Assembly (NCBI GenBank): GCA_964344255.1
Contig: CAYFMQ010000004.1
Coordinates: 124,001-188,000 of the forward strand
DNA: 64,000 bases
Source of the DNA: JAJFIE01 sp964344255
GTDB lineage: Bacteria; Pseudomonadota; Alphaproteobacteria; Rhodospirillales; Casp-alpha2
Direction of reading: 5' to 3'
The position numbers and the translations under genes are program-made. Below, in pieces: positions 8,288 through 16,722 of this stretch (positions within the stretch are counted from its first letter, which is position 1; each line of letters starts with the position of its first letter). The notes beneath the pieces were generated by a model. The model did not search any database. It was given only the letters and a program-made list of their open reading frames with translations, and was not told where the DNA came from.

Positions 8288-9292
8288 TTACATTTTCTCC
8301 ATGACATCGACGAGGGGCGCTACGCCGGTGCGTACAGGATCGACGGCGGGCATGCCGAACTTGTCTGAAATCTCTTTCAGATAGGCTTCGGCCTCGGCGT
8401 CCGACATCTTGGACGTGTTGAAAGCGAAGCCGACGACCTTGGCGTTCGGGTTGGTCAGCCGGGCGCAGGACTCGTTGAGAGCGACGCATTCCTCCAACGA
8501 CGGCAGCGGCTGATGCGGGATGCCGCGCATGTGCTCGCGGTTTGGCTCGTGACACATGATCAGGGCATCGGCCTGGGCGCCGTGCAACAGACCCAGCGAT
8601 ACGCCGGCGTAGGAGGGATGGAACAGCGAGCCCTGACCCTCGATCAGGTCCCAGTGATCGTCATCGTTATCGGGTGAAATGGTCTCGACGGAGCCGGAAA
8701 TGAAGTCGGCAACCACGGCGTCCACGGATACGCCGTCACCGGCGATGAAGATGCCGGTCTGACCCGTGGCGCGGAAATCGCATTTCATGGAACGATTCTC
8801 CATTTCCTTCCACACGGCGAGGGCGGTGAACATCTTGCCAAGCGAACAGTCGGTTCCGACGGCCAGCATGCGCTTGCCCGAGCGGGGTTTGCCGCTGGCG
8901 ACGGGAAAGGCGCGTGTCGGATGGCGCAGATCGTAGAGAGAGCGGCTGTTGGCCTCTGCTGCGTCATGCAGCGCAGGCACGTCACCCAACTTGTTATGCA
9001 GGCCGGACGCGATATCCATGCCCAGTTCCATTGCGCGGACCAGGGTTTCGCTCCAGGCGTCGGAGATGATACCGCCCCGGTTGGCGACACCGACGACGAG
9101 GGTTTTCACGCCCGCTTCAGCTGCTTCCTCCAGCGTCATGTCCGGAATGCCCAGATCGGCGTTACAGCCGTCGAGCTTGAGCTGGCCCAGGCACCATTCA
9201 GGACGCCAGTGGACGACGCCCTGGGCTGTCTTGGCGGCAAGCTGGTCGGCGGCATCGCCGATAAACATCAGATAGGGAGTACGAAGGGACAT
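8288..9292 (-). CDS. dgcN: D-glutamate N-acetyltransferase DgcN-like (DUF1611 family)
   Basis: The 334-residue product matches the DUF1611 family. An N-terminal domain precedes a P-loop-like segment (AVGTDCSLGKMFTALA, about 145-160) and a C-terminal domain with acidic and His-containing motifs (EGQGSLFHP, MCHEPNREHMRG). DgcN N-acetylates D-glutamate as the first step of a route that ends in L-glutamate (family knowledge). It is the first gene of the minus-strand operon dgcN-dgcA-benE, with short gaps. Regulation would be from the 218-bp region upstream, shared with the divergent DUF1989 gene. I see no dgcR next to it. Confidence 0.85.
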   Translation of the reverse strand: MSLRTPYLMFIGDAADQLAAKTAQGVVHWRPEWCLGQLKLDGCNADLGIPDMTLEEAAEAGVKTLVVGVANRGGIISDAWSETLVRAMELGMDIASGLHNKLGDVPALHDAAEANSRSLYDLRHPTRAFPVASGKPRSGKRMLAVGTDCSLGKMFTALAVWKEMENRSMKCDFRATGQTGIFIAGDGVSVDAVVADFISGSVETISPDNDDDHWDLIEGQGSLFHPSYAGVSLGLLHGAQADALIMCHEPNREHMRGIPHQPLPSLEECVALNESCARLTNPNAKVVGFAFNTSKMSDAEAEAYLKEISDKFGMPAVDPVRTGVAPLVDVMEKM

Positions 9293-9510
9293 GGCCAGTT
9301 TCCTTCAATCAGGTGGTTGCATTCAAAATTCGTGAGGGGGTTATCTCAGAAAAAAAGCACTGATTCCAGTAATCTTATGGCCAATAGCCGACGTTTTTTC
9401 CCCAATAATCACACCGTTTGTGTCATTGTTACTTCTGCATATACAAAAGATAGATTTTTGTGCGCTAGGCTTGGTAATGAAGATGATCAGCATCGTCCCG
9501 GAGTGTATTC

Positions 9511-10113
9511 ATGCAAACCATCCTGGAAGAAATCGTTCCCGCCAGGAGGCCTTGGTCGGGCACCATCAGGGAAGGCGATACACTCGTCATTACGGATCTG
9601 GAGGGTCAGCAGGCTGTCGATTTTCTGTGTTATGACGCCAACAATCCGGCGGATCGCTATTCGGCGACCAATACCCTTAAAGTACAGGGAAACGTCTATA
9701 TCGGCTTCGGCTCGGTTCTCTATGCGGACAGCGGCAAGGCCCTGATGACGGTGACGGAAGATACCGTAGGACGCCACGATACGGTTTACGGCTGTTGCTC
9801 CAATCCCAACAACATGCTGCGTTACGGCGTTGAGACGACGGAGTCGTGCTACGACAATTTCGAGGCCGCACTTTCAGAGCACGGTCTTGGACGAGATGCC
9901 ATTGTATCCAACATCAACTGGTTCATGAGCGTGCCGGTCATGGAAGACGGTTCTGCCGGTGTCGCCAATGCAGCATTGAAACCGGGCAGCCATGTCGCCC
10001 TGAAAGCGGAAACGGATGTGCTGGCGGTGCTCTCCAACTGCCCCCAGATGCATAATCCCTGTAACGGTTACAACCCGACGTCGATCAAGGTAACGGTGGA
10101 GCGACCGGAATAG
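9511..10113 (+). CDS. DUF1989 (urea carboxylase-associated) family protein
   Basis: This 200-residue protein has the DUF1989 pattern: an opening EIVPARRPWSG block, the core TDLEGQQAVDFLCYDA, and the cysteine-containing C-terminus NCPQMHNPCNGYNPT. Family members accompany urea carboxylase, amine and amino acid catabolic genes; their biochemical role is poorly known. It has no signal peptide. It is divergent from dgcN, with 218 bp between, so the two may share control. The ATG at 9511 follows GGAG with good spacing. Confidence 0.85.
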   Translation: MQTILEEIVPARRPWSGTIREGDTLVITDLEGQQAVDFLCYDANNPADRYSATNTLKVQGNVYIGFGSVLYADSGKALMTVTEDTVGRHDTVYGCCSNPNNMLRYGVETTESCYDNFEAALSEHGLGRDAIVSNINWFMSVPVMEDGSAGVANAALKPGSHVALKAETDVLAVLSNCPQMHNPCNGYNPTSIKVTVERPE

Positions 10114-10117
10114 GGTT

Positions 10118-10960
10118 TCAGCAGAGCCAGGGTGCAAAATCTCTTAATTTGGCATTGAACTCCTGGAAACTTGAAACCCGCCCGGCTTCATAGGCCTCGC
10201 CGAAGGCCAGGTTGACGGCACGCTTCCAGGTGAAGCCCTCAAGGGCCTGGCGGCGGATGTCTGTTGATAGGTCATATCCGCCTTCCTCTAGTCTTTCCAG
10301 GACATGTCCATAAGCCCTGTCGGCCCGTTTCCAGGAGTCCGCCGCGTTAGTAATGGAATCAGGATGGACGCAATAGGCGTAAAAGGTCTTGGGAACAAAA
10401 GGTATAGGGCCGGTTCGGGAGATCACCGTCAGGTTGAAAATGACATCCTCGGCGAGGTCGACATCTTCCGGCCAGCCATCGGGGATGACGTCACGCGCGA
10501 CAAGCGGGAACACAGGGATGCCGCATCGTATCAACGTCTCCGCATAGAGGGTAGGTGTCGTAACGGTGTCAGACAGGCTGACGATCCGTTTCCCTGTATC
10601 CGAGAAGGCAATGATATCGTCTGAAACGGCGCCATTGTCCGATATGACGGCTAGCAGGGCGTCCAGACGTCCGGGAGAAAAGCTGTCATCCGCATCCAGG
10701 GGGGCGATGTAACGGCCACGGGCGGATTTCAATCCCACATTCCGGGCAACGCCTGGCCCGGAACGGATTGCCGGGGAGTCGAGAAAAACAAGCCTGTCGT
10801 CATTGAGTGCGGCTTTATCAAGAACAGCGTGGTAATCCAGCCCGTCATCGGCGACGATGATGACCTCAAAATCGGCCTGTGTTCCTTCAAGGCATGAACG
10901 GACGGCTTTGGCAATGGCGCCATCCGCCTGAAATGCCGGGATGATAACAGAGATATCCAT
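10118..10960 (-). CDS. glycosyltransferase family 2 protein
   Basis: The 280-residue protein begins with the GT-A nucleotide-sugar fold start ISVIIPAFQADG. It then has the IVADDG segment and an APLDADD motif (DxD-like, about residue 92-98) for metal and nucleotide-sugar binding, as in family 2 transferases. It probably transfers a sugar to a polysaccharide, lipid or protein acceptor at the cytoplasmic face. It is the last gene of a minus-strand run behind an M24 protein. Nothing else in the window concerns glycan synthesis, so its substrate is unknown. Confidence 0.85.
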   Translation of the reverse strand: MDISVIIPAFQADGAIAKAVRSCLEGTQADFEVIIVADDGLDYHAVLDKAALNDDRLVFLDSPAIRSGPGVARNVGLKSARGRYIAPLDADDSFSPGRLDALLAVISDNGAVSDDIIAFSDTGKRIVSLSDTVTTPTLYAETLIRCGIPVFPLVARDVIPDGWPEDVDLAEDVIFNLTVISRTGPIPFVPKTFYAYCVHPDSITNAADSWKRADRAYGHVLERLEEGGYDLSTDIRRQALEGFTWKRAVNLAFGEAYEAGRVSSFQEFNAKLRDFAPWLC

Positions 10961-10978
10961 GATACCGGTTCCGTTATT

Positions 10979-12139
10979 CTACTTGATAACCAGGTCCAGC
11001 GGCGCTTTCGACAATCTCTCGCAGGTCTCCTCGGATACCAGGACCGTTTCCCCGGGACACATGGTCAGGCCGTTCTTGCTATCCAGGAGGATCATGTGCA
11101 GGAAAATGACCATGCCGGCCTGGAATTCCAGCGGATTACCCGCATAGAGCATGGGGTCGCCTGAGCCCATCCATGAAGGTGGATATTGCGCGCCCAGGGT
11201 GTATCCGCAGGCGTTCAACCGGCTTTCCCGGTATCCGGCGGCATCGAAGATACGAGCATGGGCATCGAAGACATCACCGAAGGTCCGGCCCGGGCGTACT
11301 TCCTCGCGGCAGGCCTGCAGGGCGTCGAGGCCGGCCTTGTGCATGTCGATATGGCGCGGATCGGGCGATCCGGTCAGCACCGTTCGCATCAGGCAGGCAT
11401 GGTAATGGTGGCTAACGCCGGAAAATTCCAGTTGCACCTGATCATTTTCACCAATGATGCCATAACCCGCGAAGTTACGAACCATCATGGCGCGCGGACC
11501 GGCGCCGATGATGAAGCGGCTGGCAGTATAATCGCCGCCGGCTCGGAACTGGGCTTCGTGCATTGCGGCGAGAACTTCATTTTCTGGTACGCCGGGGGCA
11601 ATGGCTTCTTCCGCTGCCTTTAGACCGATATCGGCAAGTTCCGCCGCCCGTTTGACGCAAGCAATCTCTACGGGGCTTTTGATCAACCTTAAGTGGCTCA
11701 GCATTTCGGAACAGTCTTCATATTCGCAAAAACCGTCCAGATGCCGCCGGACCATGTCCCAGCGTTTGCCAGTCAGGCACCATGCATCGGTTTCAATGCC
11801 AACGCGTGCGCCCGAAAGTCCTAAGTCGGTCATCATGTTTTTCAGGTCTTCGCCCGGGTCAGCGCCTTCCCGGTCAACCCAGATACGAATGTCCTCAATG
11901 ACAGATGTGACGGCAGACTGGTGTTTGTCTGCGGATCGGGTCAACAGGGTGGGGGTACCGTCCCCGTCAATGATCATCCCCTGGAATTTCGAATACCCTG
12001 TGGTGTCATAGCCAGTCAGGTAATACATGGTTTCCTGGGAAAAGATCAGCAGGGCTTCATAACCATATTTTCGGGCGGCGCTGACAGCCTTGGCCCTCCT
12101 CTCAGCATATTCACTTTCATCAAAGTGTAGGAATTTCAT
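10979..12139 (-). CDS. M24 family (creatinase/ectoine-hydrolase-like) protein without canonical metal ligands
   Basis: The 386-residue protein has the two-domain pita-bread architecture of aminopeptidase P and creatinase: a creatinase N-domain with MYYLTGYDTTGY, then the M24 domain from about residue 155. The first metal positions that read D and D in aminopeptidases are E (LEFSG) and C (HACLMRT), and the TIEP-type Glu is replaced (FLHM), so it is unlikely to be a standard metallopeptidase. Non-peptidase members include creatinase and ectoine hydrolase. It sits among demethylase genes, which favours hydrolysis of a small amide or guanidino compound (inference). A second M24 gene lies at 53582. 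Confidence 0.8.
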   Translation of the reverse strand: MKFLHFDESEYAERRAKAVSAARKYGYEALLIFSQETMYYLTGYDTTGYSKFQGMIIDGDGTPTLLTRSADKHQSAVTSVIEDIRIWVDREGADPGEDLKNMMTDLGLSGARVGIETDAWCLTGKRWDMVRRHLDGFCEYEDCSEMLSHLRLIKSPVEIACVKRAAELADIGLKAAEEAIAPGVPENEVLAAMHEAQFRAGGDYTASRFIIGAGPRAMMVRNFAGYGIIGENDQVQLEFSGVSHHYHACLMRTVLTGSPDPRHIDMHKAGLDALQACREEVRPGRTFGDVFDAHARIFDAAGYRESRLNACGYTLGAQYPPSWMGSGDPMLYAGNPLEFQAGMVIFLHMILLDSKNGLTMCPGETVLVSEETCERLSKAPLDLVIK

Positions 12140-12172
12140 GACTTTGGCCTCCCCGGTAATCGGTTACTAGGT

Positions 12173-12682
12173 TTATGAATCCTCCAGTGTATCGAGATAG
12201 GCTGTAAACTCAGGCGTTTTTTTAACAAATGACGCAAGGCAGACGATTTTTGAAACGGATTTCCCGTCATCCGAAATCGGCAGGCGAAGCCCGCAATAGA
12301 GAACGCTTTCGTTATTGTCCCTGACCAGTTCACTTCCTGCAAAAAACACAGGAACAGGATTGTCGAGATATTTATCCAATTGCCGGCGAATGAGTTTCTC
12401 GCCTTTCTGGACTGCCAGATCGTCAACCGACCTCCCCGTATAATCCTTGCCTTCGATTTCGATCAGCTTGGTGCCGATGAAGCGGTAACGGAAATCACGC
12501 GGATTATCCAGTACGTCGATGACGTACATTTTCGGCACCAATTTTTCCGGGAAGACAAAGAAATCGAAATCTTCCCAGGCTGGCGCAAAGCGCTCACCCC
12601 GCATCTCGTTCCAGGTTTTCAGGAACTCGGCGAGATCGGGAAATCGGGATTCATCCAACGGGCCGGTTTTGAACGTCAGCAT
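12173..12682 (-). CDS. PAS domain protein (PAS_5-type)
   Basis: This 169-residue protein looks like a single PAS-type sensor domain of a kind common in Rhodospirillales: MRGER-like start, KLVPKMYVIDV, then DFRYRFIGTKL and a two-strand end with LRLPISDDGKSV. It has no output domain. Such stand-alone proteins probably bind a ligand or protein partner, but their role is not established. It lies between the short-chain dehydrogenase and M24 genes on the same strand, separated from each by a few tens of bases. Confidence 0.8.
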   Translation of the reverse strand: MLTFKTGPLDESRFPDLAEFLKTWNEMRGERFAPAWEDFDFFVFPEKLVPKMYVIDVLDNPRDFRYRFIGTKLIEIEGKDYTGRSVDDLAVQKGEKLIRRQLDKYLDNPVPVFFAGSELVRDNNESVLYCGLRLPISDDGKSVSKIVCLASFVKKTPEFTAYLDTLEDS

Positions 12683-12747
12683 GGGCGAACCATATGGTTG
12701 ATATGGCTATGTGTCCATCATGCAAAATTGTGATTTCTCCGGATTTT

Positions 12748-13458
12748 CTACTGCGGCCGCTTCACCTGTCCGCCATCCACGGGCAGGTTCTGACCCGTAA
12801 TGAAGCCCGCCCCATCGGATAGCAGGAAGGCAACCGTCTTGGCGATTTCCCCGACCGTGCCGATGCGTTGCATGGGATTCTCAAGCCGGGTTTCTTCCGG
12901 AAACGACAGGCTGTCGATATAGCCCGGCATGACTGAATTCATGCGGATGCCGGCTGTAGCGTAACGATCCGCATAGAGCTTGGTAAACGACGATACGCTG
13001 GCGCGCAGCACGGAGGATACGGGATAGCGCAGATCAGGCTGCAGGGCGAAGGCCGCCGTGATGTTAACAATTGAGCCCTTACCCTGTTTTTCCATGACCG
13101 GCGTCACCAAGCGACTAAGCCGTACGACAGGAAGCAGCAGCAGGTCAAAGCCCTTGAGCCAGTCTTCGTCAGGTATTTCAATCAGTTCACCTTTGGGCGG
13201 GCCGCCGGTATGAATGACCAGCGAGTTGATCCGGCCATACGCTTCCATGGTTTTTGCAACGAGCTCCTCCAGCGCTTCCGGCTGGTCGCATCCGCCGTCA
13301 ACGCCGATACCACCCAGTTCCCCCGCAAGTTCCCTGGCGCTGCCGGTGGGTGACATGAGAGCGAGTTTGTAACCCTCATCGTGCAGTTCCCGGGCAATGG
13401 CGGCGCCCATGCCCCTGCCGCCACCGGTGACGATGGCGACTTTGCTGTCACTGGTCAT
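12748..13458 (-). CDS. short-chain dehydrogenase/reductase family protein, degenerate active site
   Basis: The 236-residue protein has the SDR cofactor motif TGGGRGMGAAIA at about 11-22, a NITAAFA stretch at the catalytic Ser region and the C-terminal PVDGGQ end. The normal YxxxK is not present: the Tyr is in RYPVSSVLRA, and the Lys position is Ser. The nearby Arg and a later Lys match a divergent SDR group. It should bind NAD(P), but its reaction is uncertain. It starts 21 bp after the large FAD/GcvT oxidoreductase gene, so a co-transcribed step of the same pathway is likely. Confidence 0.85.
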   Translation of the reverse strand: MTSDSKVAIVTGGGRGMGAAIARELHDEGYKLALMSPTGSARELAGELGGIGVDGGCDQPEALEELVAKTMEAYGRINSLVIHTGGPPKGELIEIPDEDWLKGFDLLLLPVVRLSRLVTPVMEKQGKGSIVNITAAFALQPDLRYPVSSVLRASVSSFTKLYADRYATAGIRMNSVMPGYIDSLSFPEETRLENPMQRIGTVGEIAKTVAFLLSDGAGFITGQNLPVDGGQVKRPQ

Positions 13459-13479
13459 CGTTGGGGTGCTCCTTTGCGA

Positions 13480-15939
13480 TCAGATTTTAATCCGTTCGTT
13501 CTTGGGATCATACATGGGTTTCAACGACGCCTTGGCCGGGTAGCGCTTGCAGGCGACCTCGATCTCGTAAGCCCCCTCATTCACATAATCAGCATTCACA
13601 CCGCCGTTGTCGATGGGGTTGTTCACGTATCCCATGCCGACACAGCCGCCTAGGGTATGGCCATACATACCGCCAGTGATGTAGCCGCAAATCTCGCCGT
13701 TACGGACGATGGGCTCGTTGTGATAGAGCATCACCTCCGGGTCTTCCATGAGGAACTGTACAAGCCGCTTGGATACGATGCCTGCTTCCTTCTGTTTCAG
13801 CAGCGCCTCACGGCCGATAAATCCGCCCGGCTTGTCGTATTTGACGGCGAAGCCGAGTCCGGCCTCAATGGGCGTGTCTTCATCTGCGATATCGTGACCC
13901 CAGTGGCGATAGGCTTTCTCGATACGCAGGCTGTTCATGGCGTGCATGCCCACATTGGCGAGGTTGAACTCCTTGCCGGCCTCGGTGAGGACTTCATAGA
14001 CGTGAAGCGCCATATCGGCAGGCACGGTGAGTTCCCAACCCAGTTCCCCTACATAGGAAATTCTGGATGCCCGTACCGTTGCGTATCCAAGTTCGATTTC
14101 CTGGGACGTTCCAAAGGGGAAAGCCTCGTTGGAGAAGTCAGCCGGGCTGACTTTCTGTAGCAATGCGCGGGAATTGGGGCCCTGCACGTTGATGCCGGCG
14201 TAGGCCGCCGTGACGTCGGTCAGAACGGCATGATCGTCAGCACCGATATGGCGTTGCAGCCAGTTGAAGTCACGGGTGTGGCTGGAAAACGCCGTCATGA
14301 TCATGAAGCAGTCTTCCGCCAGTCGGGTCACGGTCAGGTCGGCGGAGATGCCGCCCTGTTCGTTGAGCCACTGGGTATAGACCATCTTGCCCGGTTCCAC
14401 CGACATGTCGTTGGCGGAGACATGGTTGATGACTTTCTCTGCGTCGCGTCCCTGCAGCAGGAATTTGGAAAAGGTCGAAATGTCCAGCAGGCCCACGTTT
14501 TCCCGCACGGCTTTGTGCTCGGCGCCGGAATACTCCAGCCACTTGGGCTTGCCGTAGGTGTAGTCGTATTCCGGCGTGACGCCTTCAGGGGCGAAGAAGT
14601 TGGGGCGCTCCCAACCACCGGCCTCGCCGAAGCAGGCGTTGGCGTCTTTCAGAACACCATAGAGCGGCGTGCGGCGGATGCCGCGGGCCGTCGTCGGCTG
14701 CAGAAACGGCCAGTGCATGGCGTAGAGCAGGCCCAGTGATTCCACGGTTCTGTCATGCAGATAGCTCATGTTGGACTGGAAGGACAGGATGCGTCGGGCA
14801 TCAACATCCCACAGATCTGCCGGCGGGTGGCCGTCCTTGATCCAGTCGGCCAACATCTTGCCCGCACCGCCGGAAGACTGGATACCGGTGGAATTGAAGC
14901 CGGTGGCGACAAAAACGCCTTCGACCTCGGGTGCGGCGCCAAGATAGTAGCGGTTATCCGGCGTGAAGCTCTCAGGTCCGTTGAAGAAGGTCTGGATGCC
15001 GGCGGTTTCCAGGACCGGCATGCGGTGCATGGCCTTTTCAAGCATGGGCTCGAAGTGGTCGAAATCTTCCGGCAGTTCGTCGAAAGAGAAATCTTCCGGA
15101 ATACCATCGCCGCCCCAGGGTTTGGCGACCGGCTCGAAGGCGCCGATCAGCAACTTGCCGGCATCCTCCTTACAGTAAAAGCACGATGACGGCTCACGTA
15201 GCACAGGCAGATTGCCGGGCAGGCCATCAATGGGTTCGGTGACGACATAGAAGTGCTCGGCGGCGTGAAGAGGTATGTTGACGCCGATCTGGCGGCCGAA
15301 ATCCCTGGACCACATGCCGCCCGCGATCACCAGGTATTCGCATTCGATGTCGCCCTTGTCCGTCGATACCTTCGTGATGCGGCCGTTTTCCACCGTTGCG
15401 TCCGTAACCTTGGTGTTTTCCATGACGGTGGCGCCGCCCATGCGGGCACCTTTAGCCATGGCCTGGGTCACGTCGATGGGATTGATCTGTCCGTCGCGCG
15501 GTAGGAAAACGCCGCCGATGACGTCGTCGATGTTAAGGATGGGGTATTTTTCGGCCATCCATTCAGGAGTCACTTCCTCAACTTCAAGGCCGAACACGCG
15601 GGCCATGGAAGCGCCGCGTTGAAGTTCTTCCAGCCGTTCCTTGTCCGTGGCGACGGAAATCGATCCGTTCTGGCGCATGCCGGTAGCTTGGCCTGTTTCC
15701 TCTTCAAGGCCAAAGAACAGTTCGGCGGAATACTGGGCAATCTTGGTCATGTTCTGGGTCGCGCGAAGCTGACCCACCAAACCGGCAGCATGCCAGGTGG
15801 TGCCGCAGGTAAGTTGCTTGCGCTCCAGCAGGATGACATCGGTGATGCCGATCTTGGTCAGATGGTAAGCGACGGAACATCCGACGGCGCCGCCGCCGAC
15901 AATAACGACCTGTGCACGGCTGGGAACGGTATCGGCCAT
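13480..15939 (-). CDS. FAD-dependent oxidoreductase/GcvT fusion (dimethylglycine/sarcosine dehydrogenase-like)
   Basis: This 819-residue protein fuses an N-terminal DAO flavoprotein to a C-terminal aminomethyltransferase (GcvT) module, the layout of dimethylglycine and sarcosine dehydrogenases. The FAD motif VVIVGGGAVGCSVAYHL is at 11-27. CGTTWHAAGL places His50 where relatives attach FAD covalently. The GcvT half begins about residue 430 and holds EKAYRHWGHDI near 690. Oxidation of an N-methyl group gives an iminium whose C1 unit passes to tetrahydrofolate. The XRE-cupin gene 62 bp upstream probably controls it. The exact substrate is unknown; a paralogue lies at 48036. Confidence 0.9.
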   Translation of the reverse strand: MADTVPSRAQVVIVGGGAVGCSVAYHLTKIGITDVILLERKQLTCGTTWHAAGLVGQLRATQNMTKIAQYSAELFFGLEEETGQATGMRQNGSISVATDKERLEELQRGASMARVFGLEVEEVTPEWMAEKYPILNIDDVIGGVFLPRDGQINPIDVTQAMAKGARMGGATVMENTKVTDATVENGRITKVSTDKGDIECEYLVIAGGMWSRDFGRQIGVNIPLHAAEHFYVVTEPIDGLPGNLPVLREPSSCFYCKEDAGKLLIGAFEPVAKPWGGDGIPEDFSFDELPEDFDHFEPMLEKAMHRMPVLETAGIQTFFNGPESFTPDNRYYLGAAPEVEGVFVATGFNSTGIQSSGGAGKMLADWIKDGHPPADLWDVDARRILSFQSNMSYLHDRTVESLGLLYAMHWPFLQPTTARGIRRTPLYGVLKDANACFGEAGGWERPNFFAPEGVTPEYDYTYGKPKWLEYSGAEHKAVRENVGLLDISTFSKFLLQGRDAEKVINHVSANDMSVEPGKMVYTQWLNEQGGISADLTVTRLAEDCFMIMTAFSSHTRDFNWLQRHIGADDHAVLTDVTAAYAGINVQGPNSRALLQKVSPADFSNEAFPFGTSQEIELGYATVRASRISYVGELGWELTVPADMALHVYEVLTEAGKEFNLANVGMHAMNSLRIEKAYRHWGHDIADEDTPIEAGLGFAVKYDKPGGFIGREALLKQKEAGIVSKRLVQFLMEDPEVMLYHNEPIVRNGEICGYITGGMYGHTLGGCVGMGYVNNPIDNGGVNADYVNEGAYEIEVACKRYPAKASLKPMYDPKNERIKI

Positions 15940-16001
15940 AATTCTGTTTTCCTCTCCTGGACATTCCGGCCTATCTGCCGGAAACGGTTGTTGCGGTTAA
16001 A

Positions 16002-16640
16002 CTAATAGGTTGGTGGCGACATGACCCACAAAACGGTTGCAGGGGCGTCGTCAGGATTGGCGGAACTATGGGGTTCAAGTCCGTCAAAGGTAATGCTGTC
16101 TCCGGTTTCAAGGATAAAGTGCCGCTCTCCGATCCATATTTCGAGGCGTCCTTCTATCACGTAAGCGGCTTCCTCGCAGGGTCGGGTGTAATTGGCGTCA
16201 CCGGTTTTTGCATGCGGCGCATAAGTGGTCATGATCATTTCGAATCCGCCCCCCAAATTGGGCGAAAGCAGTTCTTCCGCCACGCCGGAGCCGGTGAACA
16301 TCAGCTTCCGCCGGTCACTTCGGCGTACGACAAGATCCCGTTCTTCTTCCGGTCCTGTGGCTCCCCCTTTGAAGAACCAGCTTATCTGAACGCCAAGCGC
16401 TTCGGCGAATTCCCGAATCCGGTCAATGGGAACTGGCGAGATGTTGCGCTCTACCTGAGAAACATATCCGACGGACCGGCCTATTTTGTCGGCCAGATCC
16501 GTGATGGTCATTTTCTGCGCCTTACGCAGGTCGCGTATCTGTTCGCCGACGGGTACGCTATCCGTTCCATTCAAATCGGGACCGTGTACATCGGTTTCAG
16601 GGCTTTGATTTGAATTCAAGAGCTGATCAGTCATGGGCAT
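16002..16640 (-). CDS. XRE family transcriptional regulator with cupin domain
   Basis: The 212-residue protein has a helix-turn-helix at about 32-85 (KMTITDLADKIGRSVGYVSQVERN) joined to a C-terminal cupin at about 140-205 (RPCEEAAYVIEGRLEIWIGE, GDSITFDGLEPH). This is the PuuR-like arrangement, in which the cupin senses a small amine or amino acid and changes DNA binding. A second ATG two codons in is also possible. It heads the minus-strand gene run with the demethylase directly behind it, so I infer that it regulates that operon and probably itself. Confidence 0.9.
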   Translation of the reverse strand: MPMTDQLLNSNQSPETDVHGPDLNGTDSVPVGEQIRDLRKAQKMTITDLADKIGRSVGYVSQVERNISPVPIDRIREFAEALGVQISWFFKGGATGPEEERDLVVRRSDRRKLMFTGSGVAEELLSPNLGGGFEMIMTTYAPHAKTGDANYTRPCEEAAYVIEGRLEIWIGERHFILETGDSITFDGLEPHSSANPDDAPATVLWVMSPPTY

Positions 16641-16722
16641 TCCAAAAGTGAGGCGCGCAGTTTACTCAACAAAAATGAAAAAATGAAAGTGTTTTTTCAT
16701 TTCTAGTAATAAACTTTACAAC

